Assembly: GCF_963576545.1 (NCBI RefSeq)
Contig: NC_083639.1
Span: 14,046,618-14,110,617 of the forward strand
Reading direction: 5' to 3'
Source: Limanda limanda
Lineage: Eukaryota > Chordata > Actinopteri > Pleuronectiformes > Pleuronectidae
Length of the DNA: 64,000 nucleotides
The notes beneath the pieces are model-generated. The model saw only the letters and a list, made by a program, of their open reading frames with translations, had not been told where the DNA came from and searched no databases. Shown one piece after another: positions 1 through 10,899 of this stretch (position 1 is its first letter; every line of letters starts with the position of its first letter). The position numbers and the translations under genes were made by a program.

Positions 1-2100
1 CTGTTATTTCCTATTTTGCAGATTTACTACTTGTAAATAAACACGCATCAAGGAGAGATTAAACATTTTTTGCTAAATAAAATGTGACTTGTACTTTGTT
101 ATTTTATGACTAATTTGAATGGAAGAAGCACAGTATTCCATATACATGGATACACACATGAATATGGTGTGTATCAGGCATCTTTATGGGACTGGTCTTT
201 CTGAGTGTGTGCAAATCTATTCAAAAATCTGGATCTAGTGAATTTAAATGTGTTTTCATAACTGCTCGTCGTGTTGGAGGGAAACACTTGTCCCAATCTA
301 GTTTATCCTATAAACTAAACGTTTTCATGTGAGCAAACATACACAATGATACTGACTGATATGTCTGTGAGAGGCTCAATTTGTATTGCTTCAATAAATA
401 AGGTGCATTCGTCATTTCTCTCACAGCATCTCTCCTCTCCATTCTCCTCTTTAGTGACAGGAAGCTTCCTGAGTGGGGACGTGTGTCAGGAAACACACGC
501 TCATGTTAGTGTTAGTCACGATAGCTCTGTATTTACCACTCAATCCACCCCTGCTTGTTTAAGTACTAACTCTTCTCTCCATTGAATTGTCTTTTTGAGT
601 TCTGTCTGCAAACTCCAGCCCTTTTGTGTTGTGCAATCCAAACCTTTCTAATGTGCTTGTTTGAATCATATCACTATTTTAGAATAACCTGCTCTATCGA
701 CCTGTTTCTTTCAAATGTACATTGATCGTAGCGTCTTAATGAGTCGAGCCATTTAATACCAAAGTCTTAGTTTTGAAAACGTCCACAGTGAAGTGTTTTG
801 CTTCTTGTCAGCCGGCAGCTCCCCTCCTCCGTCTCTCTGCCTTTCACGACTCGACCGGCGTCATTAATCATTCTTATGGGAATGTGGTTGAGTGGCTGGT
901 GGGGGCTGGTTCCTCTGGAGGTGTTAATACGAACACGTTTACCCCCAACCATACATCCTGCTCGCACTGCCCTCAGCTTACATGCCCACTTACATGGACG
1001 AGCGGCTCCGAGTGCATAAAACAGTGGCACGTCTACCGGCTCACTCACATTTTCATGGAATCGACACGTATTTTTAGCTGAAGGAGGAAGCAGCGAGCGA
1101 CAGAGAGAGAAAAAAAGAGTATTAGAATGAACCAAAACCACCTTGTCTGGTTTCTTTTTTCATGGCCTGCCTGAAACCGTCAGCACTTCCCTCTCTCTCC
1201 CCCTCAAGCAGGTTCAATGAGCCCAGATAGACAGAAAATGTTATCGTTTGCACCATGTGTAACCAGCCGGGCTAATTCAATTAAAATTCCATCCGAGGAG
1301 GAACGCTGAAATTGCGTAATGGTCGTGGGAGCACTGAATCTCGTAATGATCCTGTCAAGAGGCAAATGATCTTGTGGCGCGAACATTATGATAAATTCCT
1401 CGCAGAGCACAAGATGCTGGTTTCTTCACCCCCCCCCCCTCCTCCAACTCTCCCTGCATGGAAAATTCTGTTGCTATAGTTAATAAAGCTGTGATCTATA
1501 TTTGCCCCCCACCTCTTTAATCTCCTTTAGTTACAATTGAAGAGGGCTCTGTGTTTTATCTCACGCTCAACCCAGTGAAATTGGAATTCTATTTTTGCTG
1601 AGGAATCCTTTGGCATCTGTCAATGTGCGTTGCGTCAAGAGTCTGGCGGAACCAGGGCTCCTCGAGTGGCAGCGGCTTCGGCTGCTCGGGCCCCTAAATC
1701 CGGTGAGCGGTTGAGTCGAGTTTCAGATGCTCCTGGTGAGGCGGAGGTGACAGCCGTGACTGGTTGGGTGGGGGGAACCTTAGAGATGGATTACTGTCAC
1801 CGCTCTTAACTTGGGCTGCACGGAAAAAGCAGCGAGTGCGTGTGAGGACAGGAGTGGGCGTTATGTGCAGGTGCTGCCAAACTTCAGCCCACCACACACA
1901 TGCACCGTTACACCGTGCACCGCTCCTGAAGGCAGCACGGTGGGAATGAAGCTTGGTTAGTTTAGCTGTTCAAACCCTTTTATGAATTAAAAAAAAACTC
2001 ATCTTGGAACCAGATATTTGAAGTTAGATCCAGTCTAATTAATACTTTTATATTAACAATGGATCAAACGTCTGACTGTGATATGAACATGGGAAATGAG
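1..2100. other. unique non-coding DNA, no gene seen
   Basis: No open frame here looks like protein; all are short and overlap on both strands. The first 700 bases are plain AT-rich sequence. From about 780 the sequence becomes mixed and low in repeats, with ATTA-type words and scattered CpG, which is why parts of it are listed separately as possible regulatory DNA. An 11-base C run sits at 1429-1439. No splice-site pair bounding a convincing frame was found. Confidence 0.6.
1201..1625. promoter_or_regulatory. candidate conserved non-coding element
   Basis: About 420 bases free of simple repeats and of recognisable transposon wording, with several homeodomain-type ATTA/TAAT cores (for example near 1273-1286 and 1481) interspersed with CpG-containing words such as GCGCGAAC at 1377-1384. 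This mixture is typical of vertebrate developmental enhancers but is not proof. Only a multi-species alignment could show conservation. The call is inference from composition. Confidence 0.2.
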
Positions 2101-2124
2101 TCCTTCACATCAAAGGACAATGGT

Positions 2125-2630
2125 GGATAGTAGTGAAATAGAAGTAAAATATATTAATTATTTGCTTTAAAATAGACTTAAAGTAATAAAAGTCAGAGTG
2201 TAGTCTATTCCCTAATGCAAAGGTAAATACATCATCGTGGTTGAGTCTCATCGGTATCCACTCCAGCTGTGTCTACAGGCGAGGACTCACACTTGTTTTT
2301 GCTTCCTGTCTCGAGGCAAACCGCTGTGTGGCTTCGCATGTCCTTTCGCTTTGGTGAAGTTTTCTGGTTATATATATATATATTAGTTGAACTAAAAGTG
2401 AAAAGTATCTGAAAGTATTTGTATTATGATGGCGGTGAATATTCTTGGTCTTCCAGGTCATTTTATATCCAAGTGCTAGAAAACAGGTCAACTGGACGTG
2501 GTTGAGTTCCTTGTAGACGTTTCACCTGTCATCCTTTCTTCAGGAAACTTGACCTGTTTTTAGCACTTGGAAGTAATATGATCTTAAGTAAAGTAACTAA
2601 GTAAATGTACTTTGTTACATCCAACCCTCA
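2125..2630. repeat. fragments of a common teleost interspersed repeat
   Basis: Words such as TAGTGAAATAGAAGTAAAA near 2131 and AAGTAACTAAGTAAATGTAC at 2591-2610 match a very common fish repeat that ends in 'aagtaactaagtaaatgtactt(a/t)gttac'. The two parts are separated by unrelated sequence, including a (TA)7 run at 2369-2383 and an inverted-repeat insertion at about 2468-2571. Family name not known to me. The recognition is from memory of the consensus, so confidence is moderate. Confidence 0.45.
2468..2571. mobile_element. inverted-repeat segment with Penelope/Neptune-like terminal wording
   Basis: Two arms of about 24 bp, 2468-2491 and 2549-2571, are reverse complements with one indel or mismatch, and enclose 57 bases. 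The enclosed part contains TTGTAGACGTTTCACCTGTC (2510-2529) followed by CTTTCTTCAGGA, which resembles the 'acgtttcacctctcatccaagaggcttcttcagt' wording found at the ends of many fish repeats that I associate with Penelope-like (Neptune) retroelements. The inverted arrangement is seen directly; the family assignment is inference. Confidence 0.4.
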
Positions 2631-2639
2631 CTAAAGGAA

Positions 2640-3818
2640 CCAGAGATTTAGCTAATTGTTTTGGTTCTAAGGCCTGAATGTAACTTTACTGTAGTTTCCA
2701 CACGGTTTCTTCTCATCGTAAACTCACAGCTCAGCATCAAACAGGAAGCCGAGCATTTGTCAGCTAATTATCCCGACAGTACCCTGCGGAGTTGAGACCA
2801 AATATTGGACTTAAATTTGCCTCGTGGATGAAAACTCGACTTCAAATGAATTCAAATATGTAAATGAGCAACGAGTTGAGATTATTTCTGTCCTAATGTG
2901 ACTTCATGCAAAACTCAGATTCCATATGTTCATTGACACAGTTATTACCTCGAGGAGGTGACGTTTACATTGTGAACTACAGAACTGACTTTTTGTCCAC
3001 ATGTCGTAATGCTACAAAATAAATCAAGAGTGGGAGGAGAAATGATTCCATCAATATTTAACTCACTCAACATACATGTGGCATGTGAGATGAAACTCTG
3101 TCCTTTTCTCCACCAAATTAGAAACATCAGTCAATTTAATTAAACATTTTTATTCATTCATAGTGGCCCGTTTCCATACAGTCTAAAACGCTATATATCA
3201 TTTAATTTCTAGCCTAATTAGAACTGGTCCTAGTTTTTGCAGTCACTGTAATCTTGACTTTAACATTAGGTCAAGTCATTTTAGAGGCAGGTGGGTTATT
3301 TTCCAACACAGAAATTTGTATCTAAGTGTTACTTTTCATTCTACCTATTTTATTCTTTATTAAAATTCTTGAAATTGATGTAATGAATTGGATAGAAACT
3401 TCAAGCAGCAGATTACTGTAACTCATAGTTCTTCAATAACGTCCCATTAGAATCAGTGATGGTTCAGTTTTCTTCACAGGCTCCGTATCACCTGATTTAT
3501 GATCTGTGGTAACTTTTCACAGTGGCATCAAATGTCCCTCACAAAGTTTAGGCAGCTTCTCTGAGCCAGTGGCAGCATTTGGTCAGAAGCTCTGACCAAA
3601 TCTCAGCGTCTGACGTTCAGTGGGATTTCTTCCGCTGATGTTTGATTGATGGATGATTCTCTGTGTTTTAATAAATCACTGAATTTGAGACATTTCCTGT
3701 ATTTGATAAACTCGCCTCCGTTTTCCCCCTGAGCCAAACTGCTGCAAATCGATTATGGGTTGAACTTGACTTCTGAGCGTCACCTCGGTCACCTCTGCGC
3801 TTCCCTTCCTTCCTGGAT
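2640..3818. other. non-coding, nothing recognised
   Basis: AT-rich unique sequence. The only structure noted is a short near-repeat of 'tctgagccagtggcagcatttggtcagaagctctgaccaaatctcagcgtctga' type around 3560-3613, where the word TTGGTCAGAAG and its partner CTGACCAAAT form a small imperfect hairpin. No coding frame or transposon end was recognised. Confidence 0.5.
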
Positions 3819-3843
3819 ACACACACACACACACACACACACA
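3819..3843. repeat. (AC)n microsatellite
   Basis: A perfect AC dinucleotide run of 25 bases lying just 170 bases before the larger TG/CGTG array. The open frames through it read as Cys-Val repeats and are artefacts. Confidence 0.95.
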
Positions 3844-4010
3844 GTCCAAACATACATAGATCCCTGAGGAGACCCCCTGCTGAGGATGGGAGGAGAGGCT
3901 CTGTCTGCCTCCCCCCGTCAGGTGAGGGGTCACGTCCCCCAGGACCTGCAGGAGTCTGTCTGATTAGCCCACCCACCACTCAGACCTCCACTCAGGGATG
4001 GAGAGATCAG

Positions 4011-4011
<1 letters not shown>

Positions 4012-4081
<70 letters not shown>

Positions 4082-4145
4082 TGTGTGTGTCTGTGTGTGT
4101 CTGTGTGTGTGTGTGTCTGTGTGTGTCTATGTGTGTCTGTGTGTG
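4012..4145. repeat. compound (TG)n-(CGTG)n-(TG/TCTG)n array
   Basis: A perfect TG run (4012-4050) passes into eight CGTG-type tetramers (about 4051-4082) and then into TG interrupted by regularly spaced C (TGTC units) up to 4145. Long alternating purine-pyrimidine DNA with CG steps like this is the classical substrate for left-handed Z-DNA. The alternating pattern is directly visible; Z-formation in the cell is inference. Confidence 0.95.
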
Positions 4146-4382
4146 CCAGCATTGTTATGCTCGTGCAGACATGCTTTGACACGCGTGCATTCTATTATCA
4201 CGTGCATGGTTTGTGTGCAGTCTGGAGGTCAGAGAGGTCAACTGCAGACTTCCCACACAAAACATCGTCTGTCAATTTAATCACAACTCAACCGGCGGAA
4301 GGTCGGCACCAGATTGATCAAACTGCTCTGGAATTGCTGCTAATGGCTCAAGTCCACAGTGGCTCCTTCTCTCTCTCCGCTG

Positions 4383-4431
4383 CACACACACACAGACACA
4401 CACACGTTCATGCAACACACCCACGAACACA
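4383..4431. repeat. imperfect (CA)n tract
   Basis: CA-rich segment with interruptions (CAGA, CGTTCATG, CCACGA). It is an old degenerated microsatellite close to the 4012-4145 array. Confidence 0.8.
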
Positions 4432-4529
4432 CAATGCAGCCCCGTTTGATCTGCGAATGTGTGTCTTTGGCAGTTTTTTTCCCCTCTGTCTTGCAGCTTC
4501 AGTCAACCAAACTTGAAAGCCTCTGCTTT

Positions 4530-4935
4530 TCCTCGGAGACAAGAATGAATCTTTTTAGGTCTATTGTGGCATTAAGCTTTGAGGGCGCACAACAAAGAAG
4601 TCAAACAGATATGTACACATTTCCATTGCTTATTTTTCTCAATTATTGGAATGGCTCTTGAAAGAGCAGTTCTTCCGACAATAAGTACAATTATTCTCTC
4701 CGTTATTTCCGAGCTCGGTAATTAGCTGCGATGCGTTGCAGTTGGAAAAGATAAAAATTGCATTGCGTGTTTCTTAGAGATAACAACATGGAACAGATGA
4801 AATAGAAAGAATATGTTTACACTTTGTTCCCTATTCAGAGACAAGCGCGTGTGAATCATTTTTAAAACAGTCTCTTCGCTCATAATGAATTTCATGATAA
4901 ATCATTAATGCTGCTTAGACGTATCAGAGGATGCC
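4530..4935. promoter_or_regulatory. candidate conserved non-coding element
   Basis: A block of about 400 bases with no simple repeat and no transposon wording, bracketed by CA/TG arrays. It is rich in ATTA/TAAT and AATTA cores (for example around 4639, 4721 and 4905) and ends in ATAATGAATTTCATGATAAA, itself partly palindromic (AATTTCATGA). Composition resembles teleost developmental enhancers. No conservation data are available to me. Confidence 0.22.
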
Positions 4936-5119
4936 AGATGCTTTTAATTCCCTCAAAGATTCAGCCTAAGCTTCGCCCTTTGACCCCCACATTCAGCTCG
5001 TCTGTCGGCCTTTCATGTGTGATCAACGCCGTGGTTCTGAACATGCTCCTTCCACGCTGCCGCCATCCTCCCGTGGCTTCACCGCTGTCACTTTGATGTC
5101 AGAGGGATGTGGTGCGTCT

Positions 5120-5280
5120 TAGTGATCCGCCGCTCATGAATTAATTAATCCTTCCTAGGGAATGTCTCAAACACAGCAGCTTGTGATCAAGTGCATTGTG
5201 GGATTGAGATAAGGCTTGGACATCGCCTGGCAATGGAACTGACACGAGGACCCTTAATTAGTTCAATTAATTAACCATGG
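5120..5280. promoter_or_regulatory. candidate regulatory block bounded by TTAATTAATTAA motifs
   Basis: This 160-base block begins with ATGAATTAATTAATCC (5136-5151) and ends with TTAATTAGTTCAATTAATTAAC (about 5252-5273), so homeodomain-type palindromic cores stand at both ends of a mixed-composition middle. It immediately precedes the longest TG array of the window. The motif arrangement is seen; enhancer function is inference. Confidence 0.22.
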
Positions 5281-5294
5281 GGATGAGGCCTTTG

Positions 5295-5744
<450 letters not shown>

Positions 5745-5885
5745 ATTTTGTGAAATACGTTTATCTATCGCTTGCTGAGAGATGGGGGAAAAGATAGATA
5801 CGCCCCTTGTTTCTGTTCATTCATTATTAACCTAGAGCCCGGAGGTAATTAGCTTAGCCTCATGAACAGTCTGGAGGCAGAGTGG
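5745..5885 (+). repeat. copy of the 'gttagcttagcttagcat' teleost repeat
   Basis: The words CTTGCTGAGAGATGGGGG (5771-5788), CTAGAGCCCGGAGGTAATTA (5832-5851) and AGCTTAGCCT align in order with a very common fish repeat that reads 'cttgctgagagttagatgagaagat... gctagagccagcagccggttagcttagc...aaagactggaa'. The copy is diverged and partial. It lies directly beside the next repeat. Confidence 0.55.
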
Positions 5886-5921
5886 AGAACCACTGTTCTA
5901 TGTGTGTACAGATTAAACAAA

Positions 5922-6272
5922 GCTATAGACTGTATTTAAAGATGGACGACACATCTCCACTTCTTATACAAAAATGAAGCCATCGTATCCTGGATATTGG
6001 GGCTGCCATCTTGAACTGGTGACATCATCCAGAGACTGCACAGTAGTGAGTGTGGTGCGGAAATGTGATATTGAGATCTCGCTGATAAACATTCAACCAA
6101 TAGTGAGTCAGTCTCAGCTGTAAATCATGACTTGTGACTTTTATCGAATCCAATAACTTTAAAAAATCAAACTTACCAGAAAATTCAGATTTTTTTTACC
6201 TCTATGTGTTTTGGGGTTAATGACCCACACTCCATTCAGCCACCAGGGGCAAAGATTTTAACGTTTTCACAA
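5922..6272 (+). repeat. interspersed repeat ('...ccatcttgaactggtgacatcatcc...')
   Basis: The segment from ATAGACTGTATTTAAAGATG to CATTCAGCCACCAGGGGC (6234-6251) matches, in order and nearly at full length, a dispersed percomorph repeat with the landmarks 'aaaatgaagccat', 'gctgccatcttgaactggtg', 'catccagagactgcacagtagtg', 'caaccaatagtgagtcagtctcagctgt' and 'ctccattcagccaccaggggc'. I do not know the family name or class. It has no coding capacity. Confidence 0.6.
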
Positions 6273-7699
6273 ACCTTTTCCTCACAAAATTAAGCTAAAC
6301 TGAGCTTAGATAAGATAATCTAAACTAAGAGAAAATAGGCTAGGTTAAGTGCCTTAAGTTTTTTTTTTCTTTCACTATATCAAACCCAGTAAACTGGGCT
6401 CCTGTACTTTCATGTACAGGCTGCTGTCAATCTTTTCTTACAGTCTTTATTTGAAATGTAAAAAAATTCAAATGTTGACTTTTCAAATACGGGAGGTCTT
6501 ATTGAGGTGGGAAGGACTCTGAACATCCCTGCTGCAGCACATGAGGCAGTTAAAAAGAAAAATAATCAAGCATACGAGTGCAGTGCAGAAATTATTCAGT
6601 GTAGCTGCTATTCACTGATTTAATTTTTCCTCTGCAGCATTTTCATTATAAGGCATCAATCGGCTGCAGTCTTTGTGAATGGGATGGCCTATTTACACCG
6701 AGCAGGTTCTCACCACTCCACACTGCAAACTGCTGCTTGAATTACGAGGCGATATGAAAATTCTGCTGCTTCTGCTCATCTCCCAGCCTGCCCAGCTGCC
6801 AAATGTTCAGATGTGCTTTTATGCACTGTAGCAGGGATATTACAGTGTGTATTCCCTGGTAGCTCATACATCAGCGTGCGCAGAGTACATAAAAATGACT
6901 CTATTCACCACCAAAGACAAAATGTGCTCGGAGGACAAAAGAAGCGCAATATAGACGAATGAGTATGAGTTAATAGTGTAAATGTTGATATGCAGCGCTG
7001 TGCTGTGTACAAATGTGTTTCCTAGTCCAGTGTTGCATGCACACATTTATCTAATATCCCCTTTTCACTGCAGTGCCAATGACCTGACTTTGGATTTTAA
7101 CCACAATAAATTTTTTTGTAAAAATAAGTAACGAAGTTCAGAAGGCCTGAATCCAGCAGAGAACACTGAAGGATGAGGAAGAGGAGGAGGAGCGAGGAAA
7201 CAAAAAGAAATTCACAGTGCGCTGTTTTTTTCCATGGCCATACATTTTTGATAGCCACTGTTACATGTCCCTCCCTCTCTCCCGCCTTTGTCTGCCGAAT
7301 TCAGTTCCTCTTCAGTTTGTTGCTCTTAAAAAGCAACAAACCTCGACCTTCTCCTCTCTTTTCTCAACGCGTGGCATCTGTATTGTCGGAAGAAGAAGTG
7401 ATGGGAGGGAGAGGAAGAGAGGGAAAGTTAGAGTGGAGCGAAGTGGAAGCAATTGCTGCAGCAGATGGATGGAGAGGTGCCTCCAGTGTCAGGTAGTCAT
7501 GGTAACCTGTCAGAGAGGTGTCATGGGAGCGTTCAGAGAGAGGTGAGAGTGATGGGAGCAACTTGTGAGGCCCATTCCACCTCGCACTTCATGCAAAGAC
7601 AAAGTTTTGTCTTCCAGAGGAGGGAGGTTATGGATATGACAAGTCATCATGATGAAAAATAAATAGAAAACCATAGAGAGGTGCTCTGTAGATAACAAT
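6273..7699. other. non-coding, nothing recognised
   Basis: Mostly unique AT-rich sequence. Homopolymer T runs occur near 6361. The part 7160-7560 is purine-skewed (GAGGAAGAGGAGGAGG at 7174 and similar), which opens frames on both strands that I judge to be compositional artefacts. Confidence 0.5.
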
Positions 7700-7701
7700 A
7701 C

Positions 7702-8014
7702 CCTGCCAGTCCACTTATGAGACCACATCCGGATTTGTACATATGGCTGGACTGAATTTCACACATATTATAAATATCAGTCCCCGTATCAAGATCCATG
7801 GGAAAACAAGGAAATTGTTGAAAAACGCTCAATTTTAACGAAAGTAAAAAAAATCTGGGACTTGCTCCATATTTAAATGTCTTCTTTCCAGAACAATAAC
7901 ACATCTTTCCACCAAGTTTCGTCTTAATTTGACGTTAAGTTTAGCATAATCCTGCTACTGAACTAACAAACAAATAGACAGGGGTGAAAACATCAGCTCC
8001 TTGGTGGAGGGACA
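7702..8014 (+). repeat. dispersed repeat family A, copy 1
   Basis: This copy starts with CCAGTCCACTTATGAGACCAC (about 7708) and ends with GGTGAAAACATCAGCTCCTTGGTGG (about 7982-8006). The start aligns with CAGTCCACTTGTGAAACCAC at 62477 and the middle 'aatatcagtcc' with 7775-7785 and 62540-62550. The landmarks 'ctttccaccaagtttcgt', 'taatcctgct' and 'aacaaacaaa' follow the order of a very common teleost repeat. Copies 2-4 are at 8020-8400, 54050-54335 and 62470-62768. Confidence 0.65.
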
Positions 8015-8019
8015 CATGG

Positions 8020-8400
8020 AATGTCCCTCAGTAGAGCATGAAACTCCACTAAGGCCAATCCCCTAAATTTTGCATCAAATCTTTAACGTTTGTTCTCAAA
8101 CTTTTGAAGAAACTTATAAACTGTTGATTCTCTCAGCTACAAGTTGGTGGTAGTAACAGGGTTTTAGTCTTTTGTTACCATTTAGGCAGAAATTGGGGAA
8201 AATATCTCAAATGTTCTATCTTGGAATGATGAAGGAAGTGAACGAAATTCTGATTCTGACCTTTTTGCCCAGATCTGCGCCAATATTTACTGAGACCTCT
8301 CTCGCCCCATGTCCCATCCTTCCATCTGTTCAGTAGTTTTTATGTTATCCTCCTGATAACAAACCAACCAACATCCTCATGGTGGAATAATAATAAGTGA
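8020..8400 (+). repeat. dispersed repeat family A, copy 2
   Basis: The 3' part (8225-8385) has the landmarks GAAGGAAGTGAACGAAATTC, 'gatctgcgccaatatttactgag', CCCCATGTCCCATCCTTCCA (8305-8324), 'ctgttcagtagtttttatgttatcctcctgataacaaacc' in the order of family A. The copy lies head-to-tail behind copy 1, so the pair could be either two insertions or a partial tandem duplication. The left boundary is uncertain. Confidence 0.55.
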
Positions 8401-9317
8401 TGATCGTATGTATGAGAACACACCAAAGAAAGATGCCTACAATACTATAAGACAGGCAGAAATTAAACATGGGATATTAGTCAGCCAGGATGAATGAGAG
8501 CCGGAGACGTGAATCAGACAAGAGTTCAATCATGAGAGGAAAGTATGGAGGCAGCAGGTGTGTGTGTGATAATATCCAGGTGGAGGTGGCTGGGCTCTGT
8601 TTTCCTCCATCGCTCTACCGAGTCCTGTGGGGCGAAGAGGTGGAAGGCAGACGGAGGAGAAAAAAAGGAAGGAGCAGTGGAGGGATGTGTAAGGAGTTGC
8701 GAGTCTGACTGGGGAGGTGTTGCCAACTCGCCAGCAGTCATCCCATCAGCCTCCTCCACGGTTTCCTCCACCTGAGCTCGCGCCGAGGCCAGTGTCGTCA
8801 GCCAGATCCATCACCCCTCTGCTGGAGAACAAAAATGAGGACCAACCTGCAACATGGTGCCACAGTGTCACTTCCCTCTGCAGAGTTAGTGACAACTTTC
8901 CTTCTTGATATAATAACCTGAATGTCAGTGTTTTAAATATGGCTGTTGTCTTCAGGCCGCTGCTACGCTCCTTACACCTGTCTCCCCTCTGAGGTATCAC
9001 AGCAGGCCAGGCTGAGGTGGAGCCAATAACATTAGTGATGGCTCAGCTCCATTTAAATGTGTCAGGAAGCTTTGCCACTGACTCAGCATGAGTAACACCA
9101 GCGCTCTGTAACTAGAACACCTGAATGAAAAGCAACCATCATTAATGTTATTATCTGTGGCTGACATGTCTATTGTAAGAAAGGTCTATATTCTCTCATT
9201 CCCGAAATACAGTCCCTGAATAACAGCTCATCTTCTCAGGTAACGTCATGCTGCTCAACTGGGATTAACAATTAAATATACATATACATATATCACATAT
9301 TTTCCCACATTACCCAT
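8401..9317. other. non-coding, nothing recognised
   Basis: Unique sequence with a purine-rich patch at about 8640-8690. Several 60-80-codon frames overlap here on both strands between 8490 and 9000; none has a recognisable domain or credible splice borders. A TA/CA-rich patch with repeated ATATACATATACATATAT wording is at about 9276-9300. Confidence 0.5.
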
Positions 9318-9735
9318 GAGGGTGTTGTTGAGTTTCCTCCTTCAAGCTCATGTCCTCTACCAGAAGCCTGGGAGTCTAACAGTTCTTCTCAGTATCTTGG
9401 TTGTTCCCAGGACTGAGCTCTTCTGGACAGAGATCTCAGATGTTCTTCCTGGAATCTGTTGGAGAATCTCTCCAAGTTTGACGTTTAAAGCCCAGAGTGC
9501 TCTGACTACCACTGGTTTCACTGCCTCCTTAAATGTCCACATCTTCTCCAGATCCTCTTTCAGCCCTTGGTAGATTTTGAGCATCTCATGTTGCTCTTTT
9601 TACATAACGCCATATCTTGGGATCGCTACATCTATCAACACTACTTTCTCCTGCTGTTTGTTGAAAACTACGATGTCCGGTTGGTTAGCCATCACCCTTT
9701 TATTCTTAATTGTCAATACTGCCTTCTGTTGGTCC
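9318..9735 (-). pseudogene. decayed LINE (non-LTR retrotransposon) ORF, C-terminal end
   Basis: Read on the minus strand the segment encodes, in one frame, '...KRVMANQPDIVVFNKQQEK', then 'VVLIDVAIP', then after an in-frame TAA (9600-9602) the block 'MLKIYQGLKEDLEKMW...', and ends 'KILRRTVRLPGFW' with a stop at 9357-9359. The order 'NxPDIVV...K...LIDVAIP...KxxKYxxLxxElxxMW...VxPVVxxALxAxxxKL...LGTxxILRRxLxLPG' is the known C-terminal tail downstream of the reverse transcriptase in many fish non-LTR elements. The reverse transcriptase itself is absent, so this is a 5'-truncated dead copy carrying at least one nonsense mutation. The exact clade is not determined. Confidence 0.75.
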
Positions 9736-10470
9736 TATCTGTTAAAACTGTTATCTCCATATCTACAACACTGTAAATAAGGAAAAAACTCCTCATTGCA
9801 AAGTTATCAGGACTTTAAGTTGTACACAGTGCGAGATGAGCTTGATTTGTTGCCACTAATTCAAAATGTTCCTCAATTACTGATCATCTTCAAGTTTCCA
9901 AGGCCCAACAACTTATAATTGATATTTATGCAAAGTTAATATAATACAGTGTTTGTATTTAACACTGCCAAGTATTTGGATCATTTAATGAGACCTTTAA
10001 AAAGTCTGAAATCTCCAACATGCACATGCACACCCACAGTGTTTCTGCAGGTGGTTGTCAACAACTATCTGCACTGAACCTCACACACACTGGGCGACCA
10101 CCAGCTCTAACTCTCCCGTGTCACAGTTTTGTGCTGGTGCCGAGAACTAAGCACCAGCAGTGATGAGTTTTGAGTTGATCTGGTGGATCTTATATTGGAC
10201 ATGGGACAAGCTGCAGCATCATCGGACACTAACAAGACCTGAATCAATATACAGATTTCACATCATGCTGTTCAACACTGAGTCAAATGTAAAAAAAATT
10301 TTTTATCTGAGAGTGTATTTTCCACAGTGTTGCTGATCAACTTCAGTAAAATGTGATGGATATTATCATGACTTTTCATGCTGTGTGCCTGATGCTGTGT
10401 GTTGGGCTGCACCTGTGTGGTTTCACTGAGCATCTGTGAGAGGAGCTGCCACCTAAAGCAGAGCTTCCAC
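9736..10470. other. non-coding, nothing recognised
   Basis: Unique sequence; a short run of A then T (GTAAAAAAAATTTTTTAT at about 10289-10306) is the only distinctive structure. No frame or mobile-element end was recognised. Confidence 0.5.
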
Positions 10471-10522
10471 TGACTGGGTGAACTGACTGGGTGAACTGAC
10501 TGGGTGCACTGACTGGGTCCAC
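10471..10522 (+). repeat. minisatellite, 13-bp unit x 4
   Basis: Four tandem 13-base units beginning TGACTGGGTGAAC: 10471-10483, 10484-10496 (both identical), 10497-10509 (one change) and 10510-10522 (two changes). The gradient of divergence toward the right suggests that the left units are the most recent duplication. Confidence 0.9.
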
Positions 10523-10594
10523 TGCCTCCACCATGGTCCATTTAACTGCACCCACTCCACTATTGTGTCCAGGTCACTGCCTCAGTGGACCCAA

Positions 10595-10622
10595 ACACAC
10601 ACACACACACACACTCACACAG
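10595..10622. repeat. (AC)n microsatellite
   Basis: AC run of about 20 bases (10595-10614) followed by an interrupted CACACA. It lies about 70 bases after the 13-bp minisatellite. Confidence 0.9.
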
Positions 10623-10899
10623 TAGGCGCGTCCCCCCTCTGTGGTGCACACATAACTAGCTATTTCAACAATAAGCAGATTAGTGTCAATCAAGTGGAGA
10701 TGATCAAATGTTTTGTCAGTTCTGATCTATTTTTAGAGATCCTTGTCATAAAAATAGACAGCAGCCATATTTACAACATACTATCAATCACAAATAGAAA
10801 CAATACAAAATGAACAAGGCACAAACCCACAGGAGAATGGGCCAATTCTCAAATTGCATTTCAACATGACACAAAAATTACATGTGTTTATAGACCTGT

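Noticed and set aside
3998..4516. 172-codon plus-strand frame
   Set aside because: Its first part is Cys-Val and Arg-Ala-Cys repeats produced by the TG/CGTG array; the rest has no domain.
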